Below, in pieces: positions 16,627 to 25,604 of a stretch of DNA of 64,000 bases. Numbering within the stretch: the first letter of the stretch is position 1; every line of letters starts with the position of its first letter. The translations under genes were made by a program, and so were the position numbers. The notes beneath the pieces are model-generated. The model was not told the DNA's origin, searched no databases, and worked only from the letters and a program-made list of their open reading frames with translations. Origin of the DNA: Arthrobacter sp. MYb23 (GTDB lineage: Bacteria > Actinomycetota > Actinomycetes > Actinomycetales > Micrococcaceae); assembly GCF_002979775.1 (NCBI RefSeq), contig NZ_PCPR01000006.1:140967-204966 (forward strand), given 5' to 3'.

Positions 16627-18135
16627 CTAAACGCCGGTGTAGACGGTTTTGCCCCAGGTGTAGAAGTCCAAGGCGGACCGGCCCTGCTCCCGGAAGGTGT
16701 TGGTGGAGGAATCCTTCACGCCACCGAAGGGAACGTTCAGGTCCAACCCGGCGGTGGGGCGGTTGACCTTGATCACGCCGGCCTGTGCCCGCGCCGCGAA
16801 GTCCGTAGCGAGGGCCAATGAGTCCGTGCAGATGCCGGCGGTGAGGCCGTAACGGGAATCGTTGATGGCTTCCAGGCCCGCTTCGTAGTCCGCCACTTCC
16901 AGCACGGCAACTACCGGACCGAAGATCTCCTCAGTGACCGCTGCGTCATCCATCGGCAGGTCCGTGAGAACTGCAGCGGGGAAGAACAGCGCGCCGCTGG
17001 GGTCGCCGTCGTAACTGCCGTGCAGGAGCGTGGCACCGCGTTCGACGGCGGTGCGCACCGCTGCCTGGTCCTGCTCGAACTGCTGCTTACTCACCACAGC
17101 GCCCATGCGGGCGTTGCCGTCGAGGCCATCTCCGGTGGTGTAGGCGGCAGCCTCTTCCGTGAGCGCTTCCAGGAACGCGGGGCGGATGCCCGGTGTCACG
17201 TAGACACGGGAGGTTGCGGTGCAGGCCTGTCCGGTCAGCCCAAAAGCGCCCGCGGCGACTACCTGAGCGGCCTTGCGGGGATCGGCGTCGTCCAGGACCA
17301 GGACACCGTTCTTGCCACCCATTTCCAGCTGGACCCGGGCGCGGCGGGCGTTCAGGATCTCCTGCAGGCCGAGGCCCACATTGGTGGAGCCGGTGAAAGA
17401 CATTCCTGCGATGCGCGGATCGCGGGCCAGGGCATCACCCACCACGCGACCCTTGCCGTGGACCACGTTGAACACGCCTGCGGGCAGACCGGCGTCCTGC
17501 AGGGCACGGGCCAAGTGGGTGGCGGATAGTGGGGTGAGTTCGGCGGGCTTGATGACCACGGTGTTGCCGCTGATCAGGGCCGGCGCGGTCTTCCATGCAG
17601 GGATGGCGATGGGGAAGTTCCATGGGGTGATGAGGCCGATGACGCCCAGGGGCTCGCGGCGTGTGGTGATGGTGGTGTCCGGCAGGCCGCTGGGCAATAC
17701 TTCGCCGGTGGCAGCCCAGCCGAGCGAGCCGAAGAAACGGAGTACGTCCGCGGCACGCTTGACCTCGCCCTTGGCCTCGGCCAGCGTTTTGCCTTCTTCG
17801 CGCACCAGGTCCTCGGCGATGGTTGCCTGGCGTTCGATCAGCAGGTTGCCGGCCGCGATGAGGATGGCGCCGCGGGACGGTGCGGGCAGCGCCGCCCACC
17901 CGGGTTGGGCAACTTTGGCTGCCGTGATGGCGGCGTCCACATCTCCGGCGGTGCCGCTGGGGGAGACCGCGGCGAGCTCCTCGGGACGGGCCGGGTTCAT
18001 CCGTTGCGTGTCGGCTTCGCCGAGCCATTGGCCGTTGATGAGGTGCTGCGCAGTGAGGGCGTTCTGCGCGGTAATGGCGTTCTGGCCGGTGATGGTGTTC
18101 CGGTCGGGGGTGGTTTCCAAGGCTGTGGACGTCAT
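16627..18135 (-). CDS. Aldehyde dehydrogenase, ketoglutarate-semialdehyde type
   Basis: 502 residues from ATG at 18133-18135. An N-terminal extension carries a short imperfect repeat (ITGQNA, ITAQNA, LTAQHL) before the normal HLINGQW start. The NAD site has ITPWNFP, the general base Glu is in QLEMGGKN, and the catalytic Cys is in TGQACTATSRVYV. This is the pattern of the group containing alpha-ketoglutaric semialdehyde dehydrogenases. With the DHDPS-family gene two positions upstream in the operon, it is inferred to oxidise a semialdehyde produced from a keto acid. The precise substrate is not visible. Confidence 0.88.
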   Translation of the reverse strand: MTSTALETTPDRNTITGQNAITAQNALTAQHLINGQWLGEADTQRMNPARPEELAAVSPSGTAGDVDAAITAAKVAQPGWAALPAPSRGAILIAAGNLLIERQATIAEDLVREEGKTLAEAKGEVKRAADVLRFFGSLGWAATGEVLPSGLPDTTITTRREPLGVIGLITPWNFPIAIPAWKTAPALISGNTVVIKPAELTPLSATHLARALQDAGLPAGVFNVVHGKGRVVGDALARDPRIAGMSFTGSTNVGLGLQEILNARRARVQLEMGGKNGVLVLDDADPRKAAQVVAAGAFGLTGQACTATSRVYVTPGIRPAFLEALTEEAAAYTTGDGLDGNARMGAVVSKQQFEQDQAAVRTAVERGATLLHGSYDGDPSGALFFPAAVLTDLPMDDAAVTEEIFGPVVAVLEVADYEAGLEAINDSRYGLTAGICTDSLALATDFAARAQAGVIKVNRPTAGLDLNVPFGGVKDSSTNTFREQGRSALDFYTWGKTVYTGV

Positions 18136-18161
18136 GGTGTTTCCTTTGAAAGTAGTGGGGG

Positions 18162-18974
18162 CTAGAGGCTGCGGATCAGGCCGCCGTCGCACCTGAGCGC
18201 GACTCCCGTGATGTACGACGCCGGTGCGCTGCAGAGGAACGCTGCGGCGGCACCAAACTCGGCGGGTTCTCCGTAGCGGCGGGCCGGGATGGTCTTGCGG
18301 GATTCGAGCTGGATGTCTTCCAGCGTGGTGCCGCGGCGTTTCGCTGCGGCATGGTCCAGCTGGGTGACCCGGTCCGTGGCGATCCTGCCGGGCAGGAGCA
18401 GGTTCACGGTGACCTCGTCCAAGGCCACTTCGGCAGCGAGGGTCTTGAGGTACCCGGCCAGGGCTGCGCGTCCGGTGTTGGACACGGCCAGGTTGGGCAG
18501 GGGGGCTGTGACCCCGCTGGACCCGATGGCCAGGATGCGGCCCCAACGCCGTTCCCGCATCCCGGGAAGGACGTGGGAGACCAGCGCATGGTGGGGCTTG
18601 ACCAGCAGATCGAAAGCGGCGGCGATGTCATCTGAGCTCAGCGTTGCAGCGGCACCCGGCTTGGGGCCGGGGCCATTGAGGACCAGGATGTCGATGGGGC
18701 CCAAATCCGCCACAGTTTGTTCCACGGCGGACTCGATGCCTTCGGGGGTGGTGAGGTCGGCTTCGATGGCTAGCGCGTCAAAACCGCGGGCACCCAGCGA
18801 GCCGCTTCCGTAGGCAGCCTGCAGTTCCGCGACGATCTCCTTGGCGCGGTCCCGACGACGGCCCACGATCGCCACCCGGACGCCTTCGGCAGCCAAGGCA
18901 CGGGCAACGGCGAGGCCCAGCCCGCCGGTGGAGGCGGCAACCAGGGCGGTCTTTCCTGCGATTCCCAGATCCAT
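18162..18974 (-). CDS. Short-chain dehydrogenase/reductase with atypical active site
   Basis: 270 residues. The NAD(P)-binding motif is at the N-terminus (AASTGGLGLAVARAL), then LVLNGPGPKPG and ILAIGSSGVTAPLP. Where classical SDRs have YxxxK, this protein reads LAVSNTGRAALAGYLKTLA, so the catalytic Tyr is missing and Lys is replaced by Arg. This is a known divergent SDR subgroup, and its chemistry cannot be assumed. The AAGGAG RBS supports the ATG at 18972-18974, which shares one base with the upstream TGA. It lies between the DHDPS-like and aldehyde dehydrogenase genes of the operon. Confidence 0.85.
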   Translation of the reverse strand: MDLGIAGKTALVAASTGGLGLAVARALAAEGVRVAIVGRRRDRAKEIVAELQAAYGSGSLGARGFDALAIEADLTTPEGIESAVEQTVADLGPIDILVLNGPGPKPGAAATLSSDDIAAAFDLLVKPHHALVSHVLPGMRERRWGRILAIGSSGVTAPLPNLAVSNTGRAALAGYLKTLAAEVALDEVTVNLLLPGRIATDRVTQLDHAAAKRRGTTLEDIQLESRKTIPARRYGEPAEFGAAAAFLCSAPASYITGVALRCDGGLIRSL

Positions 18975-19918
18975 CAGAAGCTCCTTGCCGGGGTCTTGGT
19001 ATTCTCCAGGGCAGCAGCGGCCTCGCGAAGGTGCGTGCCCATGCTGGTGCGCAGGTCCTCCGGGAAACCAGCAGCGGGTGCTCGGACGCCGGAGTCCTTG
19101 ATGAGGCCACGTTCCCGCAGGCATTCCTTGCGGATGGCCAACGCCACTTTGGCTTGCTGTTCGAAATTGATGAGGGGCAGGTACGGCAACAGCTCGCGCT
19201 GGGCGGCCTCGTAACCGTCCTCCTGCCACGCCCGCACACAGGCAATGAGGGCTTCGGGGTACGAGAAACCGGTCATGGCACCCGCCGCGCCGGACATCAG
19301 TTCATCCAGCAGCCCTTGTCCGCCCAGCCCGCCAAAGATTGAGACGCCGACGGCGGCACTCAACTCCGCGATGGCAACGCTGGTGGGCGGGGCTTCGGCC
19401 TTAACAGCCACAACGTAGCCGCAGGAGGTGACCACAGTGATCAGAGCCTTGGTGGGAATGCTGACGCCACTTGCCAGCGGATAATCCTGCAGGACAACGT
19501 TGGCCCCGGTTGCCCGATGGATGGCGTCCATGTGGGTAATAACCGCCTGGGGATTGGCCGAGTTGGCTTGCACCATCACTGCAGCGAGCCGTGTCCCGGC
19601 AATCCCTTGGGCCGCACGGACTTCCTCGATGGCGGGCCGGGTAGCCAAAGCGGTCACTCCCACTACCAAGGGAAGCGACGTGCACTCCACCACGGTTTCC
19701 AGTACCTGACTGCGCTCCTCCGCGGTCAGGGCGGCTGCTTCGCCAAAGACGCCCAGCACCGTGAGCCCGGTGGCACCAATGGATTCATAGTGCTCCACAA
19801 GCTCGGCCAAGCTGTCCAGGTCCACGTCCAGGGTGCTGCCTTGGAAGGGTGTGGCGACAACGCCCCACACGCCGGCCGGCAGGGATTCTCGATTTTTGGG
19901 CGCAGATGATTGCGTCAT
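18974..19918 (-). CDS. Dihydrodipicolinate synthase-family lyase/dehydratase
   Basis: 314 residues with the DapA TIM-barrel plan. The Schiff-base Lys is in VVAVKAEAPPT (about residue 177), and the catalytic Tyr is in VLQDYPLASG (about 148). The usual GTTGE phosphate/pyruvate loop reads GVFGEAAAL. It is therefore likely to act on pyruvate-type keto acids, but the changed loop argues against true lysine biosynthesis. Relatives paired with ketoglutarate-semialdehyde dehydrogenase act in sugar-acid or hydroxyproline degradation. The operon position fits a dehydratase or aldolase step. It is followed immediately by the SDR gene (1-nt overlap). Confidence 0.87.
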   Translation of the reverse strand: MTQSSAPKNRESLPAGVWGVVATPFQGSTLDVDLDSLAELVEHYESIGATGLTVLGVFGEAAALTAEERSQVLETVVECTSLPLVVGVTALATRPAIEEVRAAQGIAGTRLAAVMVQANSANPQAVITHMDAIHRATGANVVLQDYPLASGVSIPTKALITVVTSCGYVVAVKAEAPPTSVAIAELSAAVGVSIFGGLGGQGLLDELMSGAAGAMTGFSYPEALIACVRAWQEDGYEAAQRELLPYLPLINFEQQAKVALAIRKECLRERGLIKDSGVRAPAAGFPEDLRTSMGTHLREAAAALENTKTPARSF

Positions 19919-19961
19919 GGTTGGTTCCTTTCAGTGCGAACCGCAAAGTACGGGAAGACGG

Positions 19962-20023
19962 ATTTCCAGCGGCCGGATTCCTAGCGACCGGATTTCCTAG
20001 CGGCCGGATTTCCTAGCAGCCGG
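19962..20023. repeat. Four tandem 15-16 bp units
   Basis: Four consecutive units of the form ATTTCCTAGCGGCCGG (19962, 19977, 19992, 20008), each differing by one or two bases. They span the 94-nt gap between the enoyl-CoA hydratase stop and the DHDPS-like ATG and run about 11 nt into the hydratase 3' end. This looks like a local minisatellite; role unknown. Confidence 0.85.
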
Positions 20024-20819
20024 GCCAGACGGGGGGCCGCTTTTCCTGGAAAGCAAGGACGCCTTCGGCTGAATCCTCGCTGTCCAGGGCCGCCATGAGC
20101 GCGGGTAGTCGAAGACCACGGGCTTCCTTGGCGGTGAGATGGGTGGTCTGGGTGACCATTTGCTTCACGGCCCGCACCGAGGTGGGGGCGCAGGCGAGGA
20201 TCTGGTCCACCCAGCGCTGCACGGCGGCGTCGAGTTCTTCAGTGGGCACCACCTCGTTGACGAGCCCCATGGACTGCATTTCCGCGGCGCCTGCCTTGCG
20301 AGCGGTCAGCAGCATGCCCATGGCCTGCGTGTGCGGGATCCGCCGTACCAACTGGTGGATGCCGCCGTCGAGCGCCAACCGCCCAACCCGGGGTTCGGTC
20401 AAGCCGAACTTCGCGGTATCGGCCGCCACCACAATGTCTGCGCCGAGCACCATCTCCATGCCGCCGCCCAAGGCGTAGCCATTGACGCGGGCGATCACCG
20501 GGATGTCCAAGGTGGTCCGCAAGCTCAGGCCGCCGAAGCCGTTGGGATCAAGACCGGCCCAGTACTCCAGCCCGGTCTTGTCCACGGCCGAGGCAGACAT
20601 GTCTGCACCTACCGAGAAGGCCCGTGAACCTGCGCCCGTGATCACCACAGCGCGTACAGAGGGATCGCTCTCCAGCTGTGCCCAGATCTCGTTAAGCCGG
20701 GCCTGAGCCTTGGCATCCACTGCGTTGAGCACGTGCTGGCGGTCGATCACTACCGTTGCCACGTGGTTCTCAATGGTCAAGGTCACGGTGTCGACAGGAG
20801 CCTCAACAACAGCTGTCAT
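20013..20819 (-). CDS. Enoyl-CoA hydratase/isomerase (crotonase) family protein
   Basis: 268 residues. Oxyanion-hole residues are in RAFSVGADMSAS (about 66-75) and the second oxyanion region is GYALGGGMEMVLGADI. The catalytic region is TEPRVGRLALDGG. It lies in the operon directly after the CoA-transferase with a 4-nt ATGA overlap, so the substrate is inferred to be an acyl-CoA made by that transferase. The C-terminal PVWPGC end is encoded at the edge of the tandem repeat. Hydration, isomerisation or bond-cleavage chemistry cannot be told apart from the sequence. Confidence 0.9.
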   Translation of the reverse strand: MTAVVEAPVDTVTLTIENHVATVVIDRQHVLNAVDAKAQARLNEIWAQLESDPSVRAVVITGAGSRAFSVGADMSASAVDKTGLEYWAGLDPNGFGGLSLRTTLDIPVIARVNGYALGGGMEMVLGADIVVAADTAKFGLTEPRVGRLALDGGIHQLVRRIPHTQAMGMLLTARKAGAAEMQSMGLVNEVVPTEELDAAVQRWVDQILACAPTSVRAVKQMVTQTTHLTAKEARGLRLPALMAALDSEDSAEGVLAFQEKRPPVWPGC

Positions 20820-22081
20820 CGCAGAACTCCCAACTTTTGCAGGCGTTCAATGGTTTCCTCATCGAAGCCGTTCTCCAACAGGACCTCCACATTGTGCTCG
20901 CCAAGACGGGGTGCCGCACGGCGGATGGTGGGAGGGGTGGCTGAAAGCCGGATGGGCGCATTCAACATGCGGACCGTGCCCACGGTGGGATGCTCAGCTT
21001 CCACAATCATGCCGTTGGCTTCGGTCTGCGCATCAGCCAAGGCCTGTTCCAAGGTGTGCACCGGGGCGTTGAGCAGCCCTTGCTCCTCGAGCTGGTGCGT
21101 CCAATACTCGGTGGAGTTCGTGGCGATGCGCTCGCGGAAGATTGCCTGCAACGCCGGCTTGTTCTTGAACTGCTGCTCAAGGCTGGAGAACTCCGGACGC
21201 TGCGTCAGGTCCTCGTCCAAGTCCAGGGCGTCGGAGATTCGGGCCAGCGGGTCGGGGGTGAACCCACCCACCATGCACACGGCGCCGTCGGTTGTTTCGA
21301 AGACTCCGGAGAGGGGCATGGCGCCCCAGTTGACCTCGTAGCCGCGGTTGAGCTGCATGCACGCCTCCTGCATTTGCAAGTGCAGCATGGAGTCGTACAT
21401 GGTCACCTCCACTTTTTGGCCGGTTCCCGAGGTTTCCCGGGTGCGCAGTGCCAGCAGGATGCCCTGCATGAGGTGCATGCCGGTGATGTAGTCGCACAGG
21501 GTGGTGGGGTAGATGGCCGGTTTGGTGTCCTCGGACTCACGCCGCCACATCACCCCGGAGTAGGCCTGTGCGATCGCGTCCTGGCCGCCCTTGTGGGAGT
21601 AGGGGCCAACGGGTCCGAAGCCGGTGCCGGAGGCCCAGATGATGCCCGGGTTGGTGGCCTTCAGTTCCTCATAGCCGAAGCCCATGCGTTCCATGACTCC
21701 GGAGCGGAAGTTGCTGACCACTACGTCGGCATCAGCCATGAGACGGTGCAGGACCTCGCGGCCTTCCTCGGTGCGGGTGTCCACGGAGACGCTGCGCTTG
21801 TTCCGGTTGATGGACAGGAAAATCGGGTTGTCCTGGCCGTCCTGGTCCGGGAATGAGTTGCGTGAAATGTCACCGGCGCCTGGGCGCTCCACCTTGATGA
21901 TGTCCGCGCCGTAATCGCCCAGCAGTTGCGTGCAGGACGGGCCCATGAACACCTGGGTGAAGTCCACAATCTTGATGCCGTCCAGCGGGAGCGGCATAGT
22001 TGCGGGCGAGCCGGTGGCGAGTGCCGCCGTCGTGCTTTCTGTCGTTTCGCCTGCCGGCTGGTCCAAGGTCACGGTGCTCAT
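20816..22081 (-). CDS. Class III (CaiB/BaiF, formyl-CoA-type) CoA-transferase
   Basis: 421 residues. The family N-terminal part reads GIKIVDFTQVFMGPSCTQLLGDYGADIIKVE, and the catalytic Asp region is TLCDYITGMHLMQGILLAL (about residue 175). A small region with GFGPVGPYSHKGGQD lies before it. It moves CoA between carboxylic acids, activating the cluster's substrate without ATP. It overlaps both neighbours by 4 nt (ATGA), strong evidence of translational coupling with the FAD oxidoreductase and the hydratase. Confidence 0.92.
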   Translation of the reverse strand: MSTVTLDQPAGETTESTTAALATGSPATMPLPLDGIKIVDFTQVFMGPSCTQLLGDYGADIIKVERPGAGDISRNSFPDQDGQDNPIFLSINRNKRSVSVDTRTEEGREVLHRLMADADVVVSNFRSGVMERMGFGYEELKATNPGIIWASGTGFGPVGPYSHKGGQDAIAQAYSGVMWRRESEDTKPAIYPTTLCDYITGMHLMQGILLALRTRETSGTGQKVEVTMYDSMLHLQMQEACMQLNRGYEVNWGAMPLSGVFETTDGAVCMVGGFTPDPLARISDALDLDEDLTQRPEFSSLEQQFKNKPALQAIFRERIATNSTEYWTHQLEEQGLLNAPVHTLEQALADAQTEANGMIVEAEHPTVGTVRMLNAPIRLSATPPTIRRAAPRLGEHNVEVLLENGFDEETIERLQKLGVLR

Positions 22082-23460
22082 GCCGGCGCCGCTGCGCTTG
22101 CGTCCACGGTGGCGTTCGACGACGGGACGTCGCCTGGGTCTGCACCGTGGCGGCGCATGCCCTGCTGGATGTCCAGCGCGGAGACGTCGCGGACCAGGAG
22201 GTTGTTCTCCACGGCGAGTGCTGCTGCGACGCCGACGGCCTGGCCCATGGCCATGCAGGGAGGAATTTCGCGGGACATTTTCTGTGCCTCCGGTGTTGCG
22301 GAGTAGTGGCGGCCGGCCACCAGGAGCTGGTCCACTTCCTTGGGCAGGAGGGAGCGGTACGGGTAGTAGTAGTCGCGGCCGCGGGCCACGGTGTCCTCGA
22401 AGTGGCGGCGCTGCGTGACGTCGTCCTTGGTCATGACGTACTCGCCCTGCAGGAGCCGGGTCTGGCGGACACCCATCTGGGAGGCGACGTCCAGCATGTA
22501 GCAGTTTTCGAATCCGGGGAGGTTGGCGCGGACGTAGTCCACGGCCTCGGAGATCCGGTCCCGGGCGGCGAACTCGGCGGCGGTCATGTCGGCGGGATCA
22601 ACGCCGTCGAAGCCGGACATGTGCGGGGCGTTGCACCACACCACGCCGTCGATTGGCGTCTTGAGCCACCACAGTTCCCAGGCTCCACCGAGGAGGCGCT
22701 TGATCTTGCGGTTGATGGCGCGGGCTTCCTTGGGGTTGGCCTGCTCAAAGGCTTCGGCGGCCTTCGTATCCACGTTGCCCAGGCGGAACACCAAAGTGGT
22801 GAGGTAGTTGTCCTTGGCGTAGCTGGCGCCGGCTCGGGAAGCGACGTCAATGTCGCCGGTGGTGTCGATCACGACGTCGGCCATGAAGGCCTGCGGACCC
22901 AGTTTCGTCTCGCAGATGACACCCTTGATCACGCCGTTGTCCACGATGGGGCGGGAGAACCACGAGTGCAGGCGGAGGTCTACGCCTGCTTCACGGACGA
23001 GGTCGTTGGAGACACGCTTCCAGCCATCGGGATCGAAAGCAGCGGCGTAGCAGATGGGCTTCGGATTGGTGTGGGAGTGGAAGTCGAAGGTGCCGTAACG
23101 GCCCCACTTGTTCCAGAGTTCCTCGGACGTCCTGCGGTCATCAGCGGGCGGGACAATTGCCAGGCCCAACTTCTGGAGGCGTTCAACGTACTCGGAGACG
23201 ATGCCCGCGACGGTGATTTCCTGGCCGTTGATCATGTCATCGAGCACCAGGACCATGCCGCCGGAGGCCAGGCCACCCAAGGATGAGTAGCGTTCCAACA
23301 ACGTGACTTTGGCGCCGGAGCGGGCGGCGGTAACGGCGGCGGCGACGCCGGCGGGACCACCTCCAACTACCAGGACATCGGAACGGGAGATGATCGGGGC
23401 GGTGAGGTCCGCCGTCGTAGTGCTGAGTTCAAGGGACGAGCTGAGTTCAAGGGTGTTCAT
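22078..23460 (-). CDS. FAD-dependent oxidoreductase (FAD_oxidored/GMC-unrelated)
   Basis: 460 residues. The ADP-binding motif DVLVVGGGPAGVAAAVTAARSG starts near residue 28, with LLERYSSLGGLASGG following. A mid-protein DVVIDTTGDIDVASRAG and a C-terminal AMGQAVGVAAALAVENN match the FAD_oxidored (pfam12831-like) group, which oxidises or rearranges substrates of varied kinds. It is the second gene of the operon, 9 nt after the MFS stop. It is inferred to carry out the first redox step on the imported compound, possibly passing electrons to the operon's ferredoxin. Confidence 0.87.
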   Translation of the reverse strand: MNTLELSSSLELSTTTADLTAPIISRSDVLVVGGGPAGVAAAVTAARSGAKVTLLERYSSLGGLASGGMVLVLDDMINGQEITVAGIVSEYVERLQKLGLAIVPPADDRRTSEELWNKWGRYGTFDFHSHTNPKPICYAAAFDPDGWKRVSNDLVREAGVDLRLHSWFSRPIVDNGVIKGVICETKLGPQAFMADVVIDTTGDIDVASRAGASYAKDNYLTTLVFRLGNVDTKAAEAFEQANPKEARAINRKIKRLLGGAWELWWLKTPIDGVVWCNAPHMSGFDGVDPADMTAAEFAARDRISEAVDYVRANLPGFENCYMLDVASQMGVRQTRLLQGEYVMTKDDVTQRRHFEDTVARGRDYYYPYRSLLPKEVDQLLVAGRHYSATPEAQKMSREIPPCMAMGQAVGVAAALAVENNLLVRDVSALDIQQGMRRHGADPGDVPSSNATVDASAAAPA

Positions 23461-23469
23461 GAGGAGTCC

Positions 23470-24810
23470 TTACTTTCCGACGAAGATGCCGTTGGAGCGG
23501 CGTGCGGCGAGGTAGAAAACGATGCTGAGGATGGAGAGGACGGCCACGTAGACCGGGAAGACCCAGGTGATGTTCAGGGACTGGAACCAGACCAACAGGT
23601 AGGAAGCCGTGCCGCCGAAGAGAGCTACGCCGATCCCGTAGCCCAAGGCCACACCGGTTCCGCGGATGTTCTTGGGCATCAGGGACGAGCTGACCACGTT
23701 GTAGAGGGTCATGTTCAAGACCAGGACGATCGAACCGCCCAGGAGGACCGCCGCGAAGCCGCCGATACCGGGCTGGACGTACATCAGCATGAGGAACACG
23801 GACGGGATGGCGAGGATGCGGGTCACCAGGAACCACTTGGACATTGCCTTGCCGTCGGCCAGCTTGCCGATGACCCAACTGCCGATCACCAGGATGACGC
23901 CCAGGATGGTGGTGAGGGCGAAGACAGCGGTGGGATCTTCCTTGAACCCGCTGCGTGCTGCGCTGGGAAGACCTACGTTCCAGGCGTAGTTGTAAGCCTG
24001 TGCCGCGCCCACCACAAAGATGATGGCCAGGACGGAGAGCCAGTGCTTACGGACTCCGGACCACACTGCGCGGGGCGTGTTGTTGGCCATTTCTTCGGCC
24101 TTGAGGGTTTCAGGCAAAGAGCGGCGCAGGTAGAGGACCACGAAGCCGAAGAGTGCGCCGATGATGAAGGGGACGCGCCAGCCCCACTCGGCCATTGCGG
24201 CGCCGCCGAGGACCAGGCTGCACAGGAAACTGACCAGGGAGGCAAGCAGGATGCCGATGTTCACGTAGAAGGACATGATGCCTGCGACGTATCCTTCGCG
24301 GCCCTCCGGAGCCAGCTCCACAGCGTGCGAGGTGGACAGTGGGGCTTCGATGCCCGTCGAAATCCCCTGCAGCACTCGGCAGACAACCAGGATGATGCCG
24401 GCCGCGGGGCCGATGGTTGCGTAGCTTGGGGTGATCGCGATGATCAGCGTGGTGCCGGCCATCAGCATGATGGACAGCATCATCACCCGGCGTCGCCCGA
24501 TGCGGTCGGCCAGGGTTCCGAGGAGGATGCCGCCCAGCGGGCGGAAGGCGAATCCGACGGCGAACACGGCCAAGGCGTTCAACGTGGCCGAGAGCGGATC
24601 GGTGTTAGGGAAGAAGTTCGGTCCGATGAAAGCAGACAGGAGTCCGAAGACCATCCAGTCGTACCATTCCAGGGCGTTGCCCAGCCCCAGCCCGAGGAGG
24701 CCTCTCCGGACTTCCGGGGTGAACTTCGCGTTCTTGGTGGTGTTTCGGGAGGACGAGGGACTGGATTTCGGTGACGGGACAACATTGTCCGTCATTTGGG
24801 TGTCGAGCAT
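23470..24810 (-). CDS. MFS carboxylate/metabolite:H+ symporter (ShiA/ProP-like)
   Basis: 446 residues, about 12 membrane segments. Motif A-like LADRIGRRRVM lies in the first cytoplasmic loop, and the signature GNALEWYDWMVFGLL opens TM1. This marks the metabolite:H+ symporter group that takes up shikimate, citrate, dicarboxylates or betaines. A polar 30-residue N-terminal tail precedes TM1. I chose the ATG at 24808-24810; upstream extension lacks an RBS. It is the first catabolic gene after the XRE regulator and probably imports the cluster's substrate, which by family preference would be an organic acid. Confidence 0.9.
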   Translation of the reverse strand: MLDTQMTDNVVPSPKSSPSSSRNTTKNAKFTPEVRRGLLGLGLGNALEWYDWMVFGLLSAFIGPNFFPNTDPLSATLNALAVFAVGFAFRPLGGILLGTLADRIGRRRVMMLSIMLMAGTTLIIAITPSYATIGPAAGIILVVCRVLQGISTGIEAPLSTSHAVELAPEGREGYVAGIMSFYVNIGILLASLVSFLCSLVLGGAAMAEWGWRVPFIIGALFGFVVLYLRRSLPETLKAEEMANNTPRAVWSGVRKHWLSVLAIIFVVGAAQAYNYAWNVGLPSAARSGFKEDPTAVFALTTILGVILVIGSWVIGKLADGKAMSKWFLVTRILAIPSVFLMLMYVQPGIGGFAAVLLGGSIVLVLNMTLYNVVSSSLMPKNIRGTGVALGYGIGVALFGGTASYLLVWFQSLNITWVFPVYVAVLSILSIVFYLAARRSNGIFVGK

Positions 24811-24974
24811 GGAAGTGTCCTTACGCTGACGCCCCGGAGGGCGTGGGAGGGTATGACGCAGGAACGCCTGGTGAAAAAGTCGTTTGATGCGAAAGTGGCA
24901 AGGATTGTCAGCGGCCACGGTTTCGTGTCCGGACAGTTAAGGGAAAACGCTGGCGCCGTGTGAGGGCGGCAGGG

Positions 24975-25574
24975 TTACCACGCGTGTGGTGCGTTGACCC
25001 AGATGGCTACGCATACCTCTTCGTAGCTGTTCTTGTACCAGTGGGGGATCTCTGAGGAGTAGGTGATGGAGTCGCCCTCTTCGAGGCTGTAGCAGACGCC
25101 GTCCAAATAGACGTCCTTACGGCCGGAGATGATGTAGCAGAACTCTTCACCGCTGTGGGTAAAAGGAGTGTCGCTGGTGTCGTGCCCTGGGGGCGTACTG
25201 ATCCACTGCGCTTCGATGTTTCCGTCGCGGTTCGGGGTGAGCAGCTCGTGCACTGCTTCGCCTACGGATTCGCGAGTGACGTTCTTCAGGTTGCGTCGAT
25301 CCGACTTGCGGACCACCGGAGATTTTGATTCGTTCTGACCAATGAAGAACCTCCCTACGGGGACGTCCAGGCCATGCGCCAGCTGAGCCAGCGTGGTGAA
25401 GGAGGGGTTGGCCATGCCTCGCTCGATTTGGCTGACGATCGCCTGGCTGAGCCCGGTGATGTCCGAGAGTTGGGCGAGGGTCATACCCTTTGCCTTGCGC
25501 ATGGTGCGCACCTTGTTTCCCACGGTGGCCAGCAGTTCGCTGGTGGCTGGGGGAGCAGGAGTCTCGGTTGTCAT
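24975..25574 (-). CDS. XRE-family regulator with C-terminal cupin
   Basis: 199 residues. The N-terminal HTH (about 12-70) reads KVRTMRKAKGMTLAQLSDIT and GLSQAIVSQIERGMANPSF. A basic linker follows, then a cupin (about 120-190) with HSGEEFCYIISGRKDVYLDG and YSSEIPHWYKN. This two-domain design is common in repressors that sense a small ligand in the cupin. It lies just upstream of the catabolic operon on the same strand, separated by 164 nt, and is inferred to control it. Its own promoter region holds an inverted repeat that may be its operator. Confidence 0.92.
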   Translation of the reverse strand: MTTETPAPPATSELLATVGNKVRTMRKAKGMTLAQLSDITGLSQAIVSQIERGMANPSFTTLAQLAHGLDVPVGRFFIGQNESKSPVVRKSDRRNLKNVTRESVGEAVHELLTPNRDGNIEAQWISTPPGHDTSDTPFTHSGEEFCYIISGRKDVYLDGVCYSLEEGDSITYSSEIPHWYKNSYEEVCVAIWVNAPHAW

Positions 25575-25604
25575 TGCCGCATCCTTCGTTGGTGAGCTAA
25601 CTCA

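Noticed and set aside
22000..23286. 428-codon plus-strand frame opposite the FAD oxidoreductase
   Set aside because: Antisense shadow produced by codon bias; Gly/Val/His-rich with no motif.
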